Assembly: GCA_964502095.1 (NCBI GenBank)
Contig: CAZCUF010000004.1
Coordinates: 1 to 64,000 of the forward strand
Length of the DNA: 64,000 nt
From: JACPVF01 sp964502095
GTDB lineage: Bacteria; Chloroflexota; Anaerolineae; Anaerolineales; Villigracilaceae
Direction of reading: 5' to 3'
The position numbers and the translations under genes were made by a program. The notes beneath the pieces are model-generated. The model did not search any database. It had not been told where the DNA came from and was given only the letters and a program-made list of their open reading frames with translations. This document shows, in pieces, positions 1 to 7,492 of this stretch (position 1 is its first letter; every line of letters starts with the position of its first letter).

Positions 1-19
1 TTACAACCTCGAACTCAAC

Positions 20-1396
20 TCAAATTGACTTTTGCAAGAGGTCTAATATATTTTTCAACCCCACTAAAAACGCGCCTTCCTGTTCCGGCAGAATCGTGCG
101 CGGGTCGAATAAAATTTTATCATCTTCGGTGCGCGCAATAATCGGCGGATTGAGCATACGCAGTTTCGCCAAAAACTTCGTCGAGTTTTTAACGGTCAAG
201 GCCAGCAGGTAAGTGGGCAGGGACTCACCCGGCAGACTCCCGCCGCCCACAGTCGACTCGCCCTCGATCACTTCGCCCTGGCTTAATTGATCGCGCCACG
301 CTTCCGCCCGACCCTTGACCTGTTTCCGCGTCAGCGACACCATCCGCCAGATGGGAATTTCGCGCTCCGCCTCATCTTTGAGATAGTGCATCAGCGTAGC
401 CGACAACCCTGCAAGGCAGGTCTTATCGGCGCGGACGGCGCGCGCCAGCGGATGTTTTCTGAGTTTGGCGATCAGATCCGCCCTGCCAATGACGATCCCC
501 GCCTGCGGACCGCCGAGCAGTTTATCGCCCGAGAAGCAGACCAAGTCCGCGCCCGCGGCCAAGGATTCCTGTACAGTCGGTTCATGCGCCAGGCCATATT
601 TGGCTGTATCGAGCAGTACGCCCGAACCCAAATCCGCGATAAAGAAAGCATTCTTCCGATGAGCAAGTTCCACAACATCCCCGGATTCCGGCTCATCGGT
701 AAAGCCAACGATCCTGAAATTGGAACGATGCACCCACAAAGCCAGCGCGGCCGGTTCTGTAAAGGCTTCTTCAAAGTCGCTGAGATGGACTCGGTTGGTC
801 GCGCCGACCTCAACCATCTTTGCACCGGATTGTTTCATCACATCCAGCACACGGAAGCCGCCGCCGATTTCCACCAATTGCGTGCGCGAGACGATGACGC
901 GTTTTCGATGCGCCAGCGCCGACAGGATCAACATCACTGCGGAGGCATTGTTGTTGACCACCAAGGCGGCCTCCGCGCCCGTCAAACGCCGAAGGATCTC
1001 TTCAACGTGCACAAAGCGCGAACCGCGCTGGCCCTTCACCAGATCGTATTCGAGATTGGAATACGTGCGCGCCACCGCGTACATGGCGCGTAAAGCCGCG
1101 GCGCTCATGGGAGCGCGGCCGAGATTGGTGTGCAAGATCACGCCCGTCGCGTTGATCACCGGCAGTAGAGTCGGCGTCATCCACGCGCTGAGGCGGGACT
1201 CAGCCGAAGCGAGGAAAGAGTCGATTTCGGGCGCGGCAGATTCGGGGTCGGCTTTGAGGCGGGAACGGATATCGTTCAGTTCAGCGCGCAGAGCATCCAG
1301 AGTCAAGGGACGCCCGTACGCGGCGATCAATTCCGCGGCTGTGCGCGTTTGTAACAGTTGCTCCACTGAGGGAAGATCACGCAGGGGTGTCATCAT
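20..1396 (-). CDS. selA: L-seryl-tRNA(Sec) selenium transferase (selenocysteine synthase)
   Basis: SelA is a PLP enzyme that converts Ser-tRNA(Sec) to Sec-tRNA(Sec) with selenophosphate. The 458-residue product has the usual family length. It shows an N-terminal helical region (LPSVEQLL), the INATGVILHTNLGR segment near residue 81, and the PLP-lysine motif SGDKLLGGPQAG with Lys292. The gene starts inside the 3' end of the upstream membrane-protein gene (20-nt overlap) and has no clear Shine-Dalgarno, so translational coupling is likely. The start could be either of two adjacent ATGs (1396 or 1393). Its presence implies that the genome makes selenoproteins. SelB, SelD and tRNA(Sec) are not in the window. 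Confidence 0.96.
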   Translation of the reverse strand: MMTPLRDLPSVEQLLQTRTAAELIAAYGRPLTLDALRAELNDIRSRLKADPESAAPEIDSFLASAESRLSAWMTPTLLPVINATGVILHTNLGRAPMSAAALRAMYAVARTYSNLEYDLVKGQRGSRFVHVEEILRRLTGAEAALVVNNNASAVMLILSALAHRKRVIVSRTQLVEIGGGFRVLDVMKQSGAKMVEVGATNRVHLSDFEEAFTEPAALALWVHRSNFRIVGFTDEPESGDVVELAHRKNAFFIADLGSGVLLDTAKYGLAHEPTVQESLAAGADLVCFSGDKLLGGPQAGIVIGRADLIAKLRKHPLARAVRADKTCLAGLSATLMHYLKDEAEREIPIWRMVSLTRKQVKGRAEAWRDQLSQGEVIEGESTVGGGSLPGESLPTYLLALTVKNSTKFLAKLRMLNPPIIARTEDDKILFDPRTILPEQEGAFLVGLKNILDLLQKSI

Positions 1397-1790
1397 GCGT
1401 AGCCGGAGGTTTCCAGCGCGCCCGCTCGCGCAATCGGATCAAATATTCAACTGCAATGAAGCCGCCCGCCAATCCCATCCAAACCCATAATGAAAGCAGG
1501 CGGCCAAGCTGTAACCAGGCAAGCGTGGCGCCATATACGCCCACCCACAACGCCTGGCGGACAATCACATTCGGTTCGATGAAGGCTTCATTTTCAAAAC
1601 GTTTATTCAAGAAATACACAAAGGGCAAAGCCGTGCCGGTCAATGCGAGCACCCACAACACGAAGAAGGCCCAACGCGGCCAAATGATCGGCCGCGTGTA
1701 ATTGATGAGCAATGCCAACCCGCCCCATCCGAATAAAGCCATAAACAGCGCAGACAGCAAATAACGCCGGGAGGAAGGTTGTTCATCCAT
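1377..1790 (-). CDS. small integral membrane protein, function unknown
   Basis: A 137-residue protein with about four hydrophobic segments (near residues 10-28, 38-58, 75-95 and 98-115), a charged loop NKRFENEAF and a basic C-terminus. I do not recognise a family. I chose ATG 1790 (MDEQPSS) over the longer frame because a TATAAT box lies 7 nt upstream, so the longer start would lie in or before the promoter. The 3' end overlaps selA by 20 nt, which suggests co-transcription, though a role in selenium metabolism is only a guess. Confidence 0.75.
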   Translation of the reverse strand: MDEQPSSRRYLLSALFMALFGWGGLALLINYTRPIIWPRWAFFVLWVLALTGTALPFVYFLNKRFENEAFIEPNVIVRQALWVGVYGATLAWLQLGRLLSLWVWMGLAGGFIAVEYLIRLRERARWKPPATHDDTPA

Positions 1791-1797
1791 GCAATGA

Positions 1798-1803
1798 ATT
1801 ATA
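1798..1803 (-). promoter_or_regulatory. -10 box, leaderless promoter for the 1790 gene
   Basis: TATAAT on the minus strand ends 7 nt before ATG 1790. Transcription would start at or next to the start codon. No convincing -35 box is visible. Confidence 0.6.
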
Positions 1804-1898
1804 CTCGGTCGAGCGAATCGTCCGCAGTTGCAAGGGTTATTTTCAAACACGGACGAACGCGGTGAGATTCGAGTTGGAAAACATCAAGGAGACTTCGG

Positions 1899-2657
1899 AT
1901 GGCACTGCCCAAGTTATTGATCACGGGATGTAACGGGCTGGTCGGAAAGATTTTGTGGAACGCGCTGGAAAACGAGTATGACCTTTACGGACTCGATATA
2001 TCGCCGGGTGGAAAACCAGACAAGGTTTTTCAAGCCGACATTTCCGACTTACATCAAGTTCAGGGAGCGTTCAATCGAATCCCAAGCCCGGTCTTCATCC
2101 TGCATCTGGCTGGCGATCCGCGCGTGAGCGCGGAATGGGATTCCGTCCTTGCCAATAATATCGGCGGAACGAAGAACATTTACGAAGCCGCGCGGCGAAC
2201 CGGCGTTAAGCGTATTGTGTTTGCAAGTTCAAACCACGTTACGGGCGCGTACGAGGGATTCCCGCCCCGCTTACATTTGAATCAAAACGAGATCATGATC
2301 TCGAGCCGCGATCCGATTCGCCTCGATAGTTTTTACGGGGCCAGCAAAGCCGCCGGAGAAGCGCTGGCACGCATGTATTATGAACTTTTCGGCATCGAAT
2401 CGATCTGCCTGCGCATTGGCTCGGTGACAAAAGAAGACGATCCGCGCCTCGACCCGCGCTATGAATGCACGTGGCTCAGTCAGCGCGACCTGATTCAACT
2501 GGTTCGTAAAAGCTTTTTGGCGCAGATTGAATTCGGCATTTATTACGGCGTCTCGAACAATGCCCGAAGATTTTGGGACATCTCGAACGCCGAGTCGGAG
2601 CTCGATTATCGTCCGCAAGATAACGCTTCGGAGAAATTCAGTAATCGCAAAGGATAA
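1899..2657 (+). CDS. NAD-dependent epimerase/dehydratase family (extended SDR)
   Basis: A 252-residue extended short-chain dehydrogenase. It has an N-terminal Rossmann motif (ITGCNGLVGK), a mid-protein FASSNHVTG segment and the catalytic YxxxK in SFYGASKAAGE. The overall pattern resembles uronate dehydrogenase-like SDRs that oxidise sugar acids, but the substrate cannot be read from sequence. AAGGAG lies 7 nt before the ATG. The nitroreductase gene follows after 3 nt, so the two form an operon. Confidence 0.85.
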   Translation: MALPKLLITGCNGLVGKILWNALENEYDLYGLDISPGGKPDKVFQADISDLHQVQGAFNRIPSPVFILHLAGDPRVSAEWDSVLANNIGGTKNIYEAARRTGVKRIVFASSNHVTGAYEGFPPRLHLNQNEIMISSRDPIRLDSFYGASKAAGEALARMYYELFGIESICLRIGSVTKEDDPRLDPRYECTWLSQRDLIQLVRKSFLAQIEFGIYYGVSNNARRFWDISNAESELDYRPQDNASEKFSNRKG

Positions 2658-2660
2658 ACA

Positions 2661-3173
2661 ATGAACGTATCGGACGCCATTCGCACCAAACGCGCGGTTA
2701 GAAAATTTCAGGATAAACCGCTTTCCAAAGAATCCATTCACAGCATACTCAATGCAGGCCGCCGTTCGCAATCCGCGAAAAACAGTCAGAATTGGCAATT
2801 CATCGCCATGCAGGACAAGTCCATTCTTAAAGCGCTTTCCGAGTGCGGGCAATGGGCCGGGCACCTGGCGGGCGCGGCTCTCGGCGTTGCCATACTCACG
2901 CCCGACCCGAATGAGAAATTTCAATATCTATTCGACGCCGGACAAGCCGCGGCCTTTATGCAACTTGCCGCCTGGGAATTGGGAATCGGTTCCTGCCCCG
3001 CCTCCATCTATGACTTTGAGCGGGCGCGCTCGATATTGGGTTTTCCGCCCGAATGGCATCTTCGGCTGGCGCTCTCGTTCGGCTATCCCGCAAACGAGGC
3101 GAAGCTCACGTCCGTGCCAAAAAAGGGCGGACGCCGCACCTTGGAAGATTTGGTGCATTGGGAGAAGTGGTGA
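2661..3173 (+). CDS. nitroreductase family protein (FMN-dependent)
   Basis: A 170-residue nitroreductase-fold protein. It starts with the typical MNVSDAIRTKRAVRKF, where the RxxRxF residues contact FMN phosphate in the family, and continues with the SAKNSQNWQF segment and a C-terminal LSFGYPA motif. The family reduces nitro groups, quinones or flavins with NAD(P)H. Shine-Dalgarno AAAGGA precedes the ATG, and the stop of the upstream SDR is 3 nt away. The substrate is unknown. Confidence 0.88.
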   Translation: MNVSDAIRTKRAVRKFQDKPLSKESIHSILNAGRRSQSAKNSQNWQFIAMQDKSILKALSECGQWAGHLAGAALGVAILTPDPNEKFQYLFDAGQAAAFMQLAAWELGIGSCPASIYDFERARSILGFPPEWHLRLALSFGYPANEAKLTSVPKKGGRRTLEDLVHWEKW

Positions 3174-3224
3174 GTATAATTACAGGTGAAAGTTGTCCGA
3201 GGCAGAAAAGATAATAACTGCGGC

Positions 3225-3230
3225 TATAAT
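3225..3230 (+). promoter_or_regulatory. -10 box for the L7/L12-C-like gene
   Basis: TATAAT lies 29 nt upstream of the 3260 ATG. GGAGG sits in between, so this is a normal leadered transcript. I see no good -35 at 16-18 nt spacing. Confidence 0.5.
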
Positions 3231-3259
3231 CTATAAAAATCTCTCGATGGAGGTAGAAC

Positions 3260-3520
3260 ATGTCAACCCCCGAACAACAGGAAATAGCTTTATTGAGAAG
3301 GGAAATCGACCAATTAAAAGCGCAGATGGACCAGCTTTATCAACATCTCAATCTCACCTTTGCAGGAAATATAAATGACGGCGATGACCCACAGATTGTC
3401 GCGGCTTTGAAGGCAGGGAAAGTAGTGGAGGCTATTCGTTTGTACCGCGAAAAGACTAACGTAGGTCTTGGCGCGGCACAAGCCAGCGTCGAGGAGATAC
3501 GATCAAGGCTGGGGCTTTGA
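3260..3520 (+). CDS. small protein with ribosomal L7/L12 C-terminal-like domain
   Basis: An 86-residue protein. The N-terminal half (residues 5-35) is a predicted coiled coil rich in Glu, Gln and Arg. Residues 48-86 resemble the L7/L12 C-terminal fold: the VAALKAGKVVEAIRLYRE segment, then TNVGLGAAQASVEEI. This is not ribosomal L7/L12, because the N-terminal dimerisation domain and hinge are missing. Free-standing proteins of this type occur in several bacteria without a known role. GGAGG precedes the ATG. A dodecin gene follows 38 nt downstream. Confidence 0.75.
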   Translation: MSTPEQQEIALLRREIDQLKAQMDQLYQHLNLTFAGNINDGDDPQIVAALKAGKVVEAIRLYREKTNVGLGAAQASVEEIRSRLGL

Positions 3521-3558
3521 TCCTCTCTGCATAGTGAAAAAAGCAAAGGAGATAAAAA

Positions 3559-3774
3559 ATGGCAGACAGCGTATACAAGATCATCGAGTTGGTCGGCACG
3601 AGTTCGGAATCGTGGGAGAAAGCGGCGAGCGTGGCTGTGGAGCGCGCGGCGAAGTCCCTGCGCGATCTGCGCATCGCCGAAGTCAGCCAGTTGGACATAG
3701 TGTTGGACGACGGCAAGGTCACCGCGTACCGCGCCAAGGTCAAGGTTTCGTTCAAGTATGAAGGCAGCGAGTAA
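3559..3774 (+). CDS. dodecin family flavin-binding/storage protein
   Basis: A 71-residue protein of dodecin length and pattern: VYKIIELVGTSSESWEKA, then RAAKSLRDLRIAEVSQLD and a C-terminal KVKVSFKYEG strand. Dodecins form hollow dodecamers that bind riboflavin or FMN, and sometimes CoA. AAAGGAG lies 7 nt before the ATG. It probably shares a transcript with the preceding small gene. The 160-nt gap after it holds dispersed-repeat sequence. Confidence 0.92.
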   Translation: MADSVYKIIELVGTSSESWEKAASVAVERAAKSLRDLRIAEVSQLDIVLDDGKVTAYRAKVKVSFKYEGSE

Positions 3775-3895
3775 AACGCCTTTCACCACGAAGGCTTGCA
3801 CTGAACTTGTCGAAGTGACACAAAGTACACTAAGGTAAAAGCCTTTAAAAAAACTTTGTGCCCTTAGTGTCCTTTGTGGTAAAAAAGATGGGGGA
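3775..3895. repeat. dispersed intergenic repeat with a palindrome
   Basis: Intergenic DNA between dodecin and the MOSC gene. It holds CACTGAACTTGTCGAAGTG (3799-3817), which can fold with CACT/AGTG arms. Around it are words such as CACCACGAAGG, CACAAAGTACACTAAGG, CTTAGTGTCCTTTGTGGT. I know this word class as intergenic repeat material in many environmental genomes. No gene is visible here. Confidence 0.5.
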
Positions 3896-3920
3896 AATTT
3901 CGTCCAAAGACGCAATGAAG

Positions 3921-3926
3921 TACAAT
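3921..3926 (+). promoter_or_regulatory. -10 box, leaderless promoter for the MOSC gene
   Basis: TACAAT ends 8 nt before ATG 3935. There is no Shine-Dalgarno in the interval, so the mRNA is probably leaderless. Confidence 0.5.
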
Positions 3927-3934
3927 TGCGTCTC

Positions 3935-4735
3935 ATGTCTATTTTTTTGTCCTCTCTCATCTATTACCCGGTCAAAGCCTGCCGCGGACACGAAGTCACA
4001 GCATGGAATATCGAACGCATGGGACTCGAACACGACCGCCGCATGATGGTGGTCACACCCGAAGGTGAATTCCTCACCCAGCGCGGACATCCCAAACTGG
4101 CGCTCGTTACGCCGACCCTGCAAAACGAATCTGTGACTCTTTCCGCACCGAATTTCGATTCGATCCACGTTCCATTGCGCGCTTCCGGGACGACTGTCTC
4201 CGTCAACATTTGGAAAAGCAAAGACGTTCAGGCTGTGGATCAGGGCGAAGAGGCCGCACACTGGTTTTCGGATTGGCTGGGCTTTCCCGTTCGGCTCGTG
4301 CATTTTGCGAACGGATATATTCGCAAAGTCAACGCAAAGTATGCGATCCGTCCCGACGATCACACCGGCTTTGCAGACGGATACCCGATTCTGCTCGCGT
4401 CCGAAGAGTCGCTGGCCGATTTGAACGCGCGGCTCGAATCGCCATTGCCCATGAATCGATTCCGTCCCAACGTGGTCGTCAAAGGCTGTGAGCCGTTCGC
4501 TGAAGATACGTGGAAACGCATCCGCATCGGCGAAGTGGAACTGGCCATCGTCAAACCGTGTGCGCGCTGTCTGGTCACGACCATCGATAAGGAGACGCTT
4601 GCCAAAAGCAAAGAGCCGCTCAAAACGCTGGCAACCTATCGCCGGCGCGGCAGTGGAGTCATGTTTGCGCAAAACGCCATTCCGTTGAACGGGGGCAGGT
4701 TCGAGGTCGGAATGAGCGTGGAAGTCGTCGCCTAA
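3935..4735 (+). CDS. MOSC domain-containing protein (YcbX/mARC-like)
   Basis: A 266-residue protein with an N-terminal MOSC beta-barrel domain (YPVKACRG, then GLEHDRRMMVV) and a C-terminal MOSC domain carrying PCARCLVTTID, whose second cysteine is the molybdenum ligand in this family. The C-terminus ends with GRFEVGMSVEVV. Homologues reduce N-hydroxylated compounds or transfer sulfur. I start it at ATG 3935 rather than TTG 3926, because the TTG overlaps the -10 box. Confidence 0.88.
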   Translation: MSIFLSSLIYYPVKACRGHEVTAWNIERMGLEHDRRMMVVTPEGEFLTQRGHPKLALVTPTLQNESVTLSAPNFDSIHVPLRASGTTVSVNIWKSKDVQAVDQGEEAAHWFSDWLGFPVRLVHFANGYIRKVNAKYAIRPDDHTGFADGYPILLASEESLADLNARLESPLPMNRFRPNVVVKGCEPFAEDTWKRIRIGEVELAIVKPCARCLVTTIDKETLAKSKEPLKTLATYRRRGSGVMFAQNAIPLNGGRFEVGMSVEVVA

Positions 4736-4765
4736 AAAATTCTTCCAACGGAGTCGGGTCAATTT

Positions 4766-5011
4766 ATGGAAGCGCAACTCTACGATACGCTCGGCTGGAT
4801 CGGAACCATCCTGTATCTGGCCGCGTACGCGTTAATCTCAGCCAAAAAACTCGAGGGGGATTCGTGGACGTATCAGGGCATGAACATTGTGGCCGGTATT
4901 TTGCTCGTGGTGAATACGTACTACCTGCGCGCCTATCCATCGCTCGGGTTGAACGTGGTCTGGATTGGAATTGGATTAGTGACGCTCGGGCGTAAACGGT
5001 TTTCAAAGTAA
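4766..5011 (+). CDS. small membrane protein of the CBU_0592 type
   Basis: An 81-residue protein with three hydrophobic helices and the pattern LGWIGTILYLAAYALIS, then NIVAGILLVVNTYY and VWIGIGLVTLG. This matches small membrane proteins annotated as the CBU_0592 family, whose function is unknown. GGAG lies 11 nt before the ATG. The stop codon TAA overlaps the -10 box of the downstream deacetylase, so the downstream gene has its own promoter. Confidence 0.65.
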   Translation: MEAQLYDTLGWIGTILYLAAYALISAKKLEGDSWTYQGMNIVAGILLVVNTYYLRAYPSLGLNVVWIGIGLVTLGRKRFSK

Positions 5012-5014
5012 AAT
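5009..5014 (+). promoter_or_regulatory. -10 box, leaderless promoter for the deacetylase
   Basis: TAAAAT overlaps the previous stop codon and ends 6 nt before ATG 5021. There is no Shine-Dalgarno. Confidence 0.5.
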
Positions 5015-5020
5015 ACAAAC

Positions 5021-5791
5021 ATGTTTTCACGGCGCGACTTTTTAAAGCTGGCCGGCGCGGGACTGCTCGCCGCTTCCCTTCCCCCGCTCGAATTTGCTTC
5101 CGCACAAGACGCGCAATCCGCGCCCCTGATCTTCCGCGGCTCCAGCCGTCACCGGTATTTCGCGCTCACCTACGACGATTGTTACCTCGTCAAGATATTG
5201 CAGAAACTGGAAACCCTGCTGGATCAATTCCCCGATTTTCACGTTACCCTATTTGCAGTAGGTGATGCCCTGCTTAACAATCAAAGAAAAGATCCCGGCA
5301 TCTGGAATCGCTTTTACGACAAGGGCCACGAGATCGGTTATCACTCATGGGATCACACCAACATCGGCGTAATGTCGCCCGATACCGCGCTGGCCGATTA
5401 CGAACGCTGGCACGAAGCGCTGGTTCAAGTGATGGGATTCAAGCCGGTGGTTCGTTTCGCGCGTCCGCCATTCGGCGTGCTCAGTCATTCGTTCGACGTA
5501 GTGTGCGAGAAAAACAATCTGGTGAATACCATCTGGTCCACCGGCTGGGGCGGCGAAACGGCGGTTGGTTTGAACGCCGCGAAACGGTCACAGAACGGCG
5601 ATATCGTGCTAATGCACATTCGCCCGGAAGATGTTACCACCAGCGCCGAAGCCTATCCATGGATGAAAGACAACGGTTTATCGAGCGTAACTCTTAGTAA
5701 GTTGTATGACGATCTCATTACGGAACAAAACGAATCCCCGGGCTGTGATACAGGCAGGGGATCGTCGCTCACGAGAACGTGCATCGAGTAG
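5021..5791 (+). CDS. Tat-exported polysaccharide deacetylase family protein
   Basis: A 256-residue carbohydrate esterase 4-like protein. The twin-arginine signal MFSRRDFLKLAGAG with a hydrophobic core and ASA cleavage site predicts Tat export. NodB-type motifs are present: TYDDC at the metal and nucleophile position (the usual form is TFDDG), HSWDH as the His-x3-His metal site, and ARPPFG as motif 3. It probably removes acetyl groups from a cell-wall or envelope glycan. The C-terminal 20 residues look variable. It reads towards the PLP enzyme gene on the other strand. Confidence 0.85.
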   Translation: MFSRRDFLKLAGAGLLAASLPPLEFASAQDAQSAPLIFRGSSRHRYFALTYDDCYLVKILQKLETLLDQFPDFHVTLFAVGDALLNNQRKDPGIWNRFYDKGHEIGYHSWDHTNIGVMSPDTALADYERWHEALVQVMGFKPVVRFARPPFGVLSHSFDVVCEKNNLVNTIWSTGWGGETAVGLNAAKRSQNGDIVLMHIRPEDVTTSAEAYPWMKDNGLSSVTLSKLYDDLITEQNESPGCDTGRGSSLTRTCIE

Positions 5792-5816
5792 CGCGAATCG
5801 CGATAGCCTCCCCGCG

Positions 5817-6779
5817 TTATAACAGCGAACCCGCGTATTTCTCCGCGAATAAGGCAGGCTGTCCGCCGGTATTCCAAAAAAGAAGCGTCTCATTCTTTTT
5901 GAAGAACCCTTTACGAATTAAATCGATCATTCCCGCCGCGGCGCGGCCGGTATAAACCGGATCGAGCAACATGCCTTCCTGCGACGCGAACAAATGTACC
6001 GCCTCGCGCTCCGCCTCGGTCAACACGCCGTAACCGGCGCGGCAGTAGCGGTCGTTGGCAAGCACATCCGCGGGACCGAACTGTATTTTCTCTCCAATTT
6101 TTTCACCGGCCTTCGACGCCAATTCCGAGACGTGAGTCTTCAGCCATTCTTCGGATTCGTCAATACTGATTCCCAAAATTTTGCCCTTGAATCCAAACAC
6201 GCGCTGACCCAACACGAGTCCTGCATGCGTTCCGCCGGATGAGGTGCCAAAGATGATCCAGTCCGCGTGGAGGCCCTGCTTCATCAATTCTTCCATCGCG
6301 AAGGCATAACCCAGCGCGCCGGTGGGACTCGACCCGCCGTAGGGAACGAGATATGGTTCCCTGCCGTCCGCCGCCGCATGGTCAAATGTTTCCTGCAGGA
6401 TTCGGTCGCGGTCTTTGCGATCTGCCACGTGGACGATCTTCGCGCCGAAGAGTCCATCCAGCAAAAGATTCGCGGAGGGCTGGGCGGGCGTGTCGCCGGT
6501 CAACACGAGGGTACATTCAAATCCAAATTTTGCCGCGGCCGCCGCAGTTTGACGACAGTGATTGGATTGGAGCGCGCCGGCGGAGATCAACGTCCGCGCA
6601 CCCTGCTCCTGCGCCTCAGCGACGAGGAATTCAAGTTTTCGAGTCTTGTTCCCGCCGAAGGCCAGCCCGGTCTGGTCGTCGCGCTTGACGAAAATACGCG
6701 GCCCGCCCAACGCCGCGGAGAGGCGCGGAAGTTCTTCGATGGGAGTTGGTAAGTGGGCAAAATGTAGCCGTTGGATCAT
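5817..6779 (-). CDS. D-cysteine desulfhydrase / ACC deaminase family PLP enzyme
   Basis: A 320-residue fold-type II PLP enzyme. It shows KRDDQTGLAFGGNKTRKLE with the PLP lysine in GGNK, SAGALQSNHCRQTAA for substrate binding, and GTSSGGTHAGL for phosphate binding. The family degrades D-cysteine to pyruvate, H2S and ammonia, or deaminates 1-aminocyclopropane carboxylate. Sequence alone does not separate these, but D-cysteine desulfhydrase is the commoner activity in bacteria. Start ATG 6779 follows GTGGAG by 6 nt. Both lie in the first copy of the 96-bp tandem repeat. Confidence 0.88.
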   Translation of the reverse strand: MIQRLHFAHLPTPIEELPRLSAALGGPRIFVKRDDQTGLAFGGNKTRKLEFLVAEAQEQGARTLISAGALQSNHCRQTAAAAAKFGFECTLVLTGDTPAQPSANLLLDGLFGAKIVHVADRKDRDRILQETFDHAAADGREPYLVPYGGSSPTGALGYAFAMEELMKQGLHADWIIFGTSSGGTHAGLVLGQRVFGFKGKILGISIDESEEWLKTHVSELASKAGEKIGEKIQFGPADVLANDRYCRAGYGVLTEAEREAVHLFASQEGMLLDPVYTGRAAAGMIDLIRKGFFKKNETLLFWNTGGQPALFAEKYAGSLL

Positions 6780-7062
6780 TTTTTCTCCACGAAGGTCACG
6801 AATTGGCACGAAGGTTTAATGCACAAGGCGTTTCCATCCCAATCTGGGATGATTTCCAAAATTAAGCCAAATCATTTTTTCTCCACGAAGGTCACGAATT
6901 GGCACGAAGGTTTAATGCACAAGGCGTTTCCATCCCAATCTGGGATGATTTCCAAAATTAAGCCAAATCATTTTTTCTCCACGAAGGTCACGAATTGGCA
7001 CGAAAATTTAATACACAAAGCGCTTCCATTCCAGTTTGGGGTGACTCCCAAAATTAATGAGA
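6775..7062 (-). repeat. tandem 96-bp repeat derived from a GxxExxY gene 3' end
   Basis: Three direct copies with period 96: 6775-6870 and 6871-6966 are identical, and 6967-7062 diverges after about base 7000. On the minus strand the third copy encodes the real last residues NFGSHPKLEWKRFVY of the 7008-7385 gene. The other two encode NFGNHPRLGWKRLVH plus a stop, the C-terminus of a related protein. Each copy also carries GTGGAGAAAAAATGAT, which in copy 1 is the ribosome-binding site and start of the neighbouring PLP enzyme. Confidence 0.9.
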
Positions 7063-7385
7063 ACGCCAACTTTCATACCCGTAGCCTTCAAATAGTTGAT
7101 AATTTGAGATTCTTCTTTACCAGATAAGCGATCAAGGGCTTTCAGTTCAACAACGATCTTTCCATAACAAATCAAGTCTGCGATATATATTTTCTGTAGC
7201 GGCTCGCCCTTATAGATGATCTGTAAAACTTTTTCGGACTCAAATGGAATCTTCCGGGACGCCAGTTCGCGTTCAAGCGCCTCATGGTAGACCGCCTCCA
7301 AAAAGCCCGGACCAAGTTCACGATGAACTTCAAACGCCGCGCCACCAATAGCAAAAACTTCGTCTTTGAAAATCAAGTCGGTCAT
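7008..7385 (-). CDS. GxxExxY family protein
   Basis: A 125-residue protein with the naming motif GPGFLEAVYHEAL near residues 25-37 and the nuclease-like core IADLICYGKIVVELKA, then a C-terminal GVLINFG strand. The D-x(n)-ELKA pattern resembles PD-(D/E)XK folds, but activity is not established for the family. GAGG precedes ATG 7385. The gene lies between repetitive DNA on both sides: 96-bp tandem repeats downstream and TTCGTG-rich repeats upstream. Such flanks are common around GxxExxY genes and suggest local mobility or repeated duplication. Confidence 0.88.
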   Translation of the reverse strand: MTDLIFKDEVFAIGGAAFEVHRELGPGFLEAVYHEALERELASRKIPFESEKVLQIIYKGEPLQKIYIADLICYGKIVVELKALDRLSGKEESQIINYLKATGMKVGVLINFGSHPKLEWKRFVY

Positions 7386-7492
7386 GGCATCCTCAAAAAT
7401 TCGTTCTTTCGCTCTTCGTATTTTCTTTCGTGTCGTTTCGTGTCCTTCGTGGATTCTATATTCTTCGTATTCTTTCGTGTCCTTCGTGGATT
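7386..7492. repeat. TTCGTG-rich short repeats upstream of the GxxExxY gene
   Basis: The gap between the GxxExxY and FemAB genes. TTCGTGTCCTTCGTGGATTC followed by TA occurs at 7437-7458 and again at 7474-7495, and partial copies (TCTTCGTATT, TTTCGTGTCG) lie around them. Complementary words (CCACGAAGGTCACGAA) occur downstream of the GxxExxY gene and at 3784. No coding potential is seen. Confidence 0.75.

Noticed and set aside
287..1093. A 268-codon plus-strand frame opposite selA
   Set aside because: SelA is unambiguous on the other strand. The antisense product is low-complexity and has no Shine-Dalgarno or promoter.
3193..3378. Small frame starting near 3193
   Set aside because: It overlaps the promoter and start of the L7/L12-C-like gene, starts with a poor codon and shows no family pattern.
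6775..7062. 96-bp direct repeats as a CRISPR array
   Set aside because: Copies are contiguous with no unique spacers, and they encode the 3' end of the adjacent gene.
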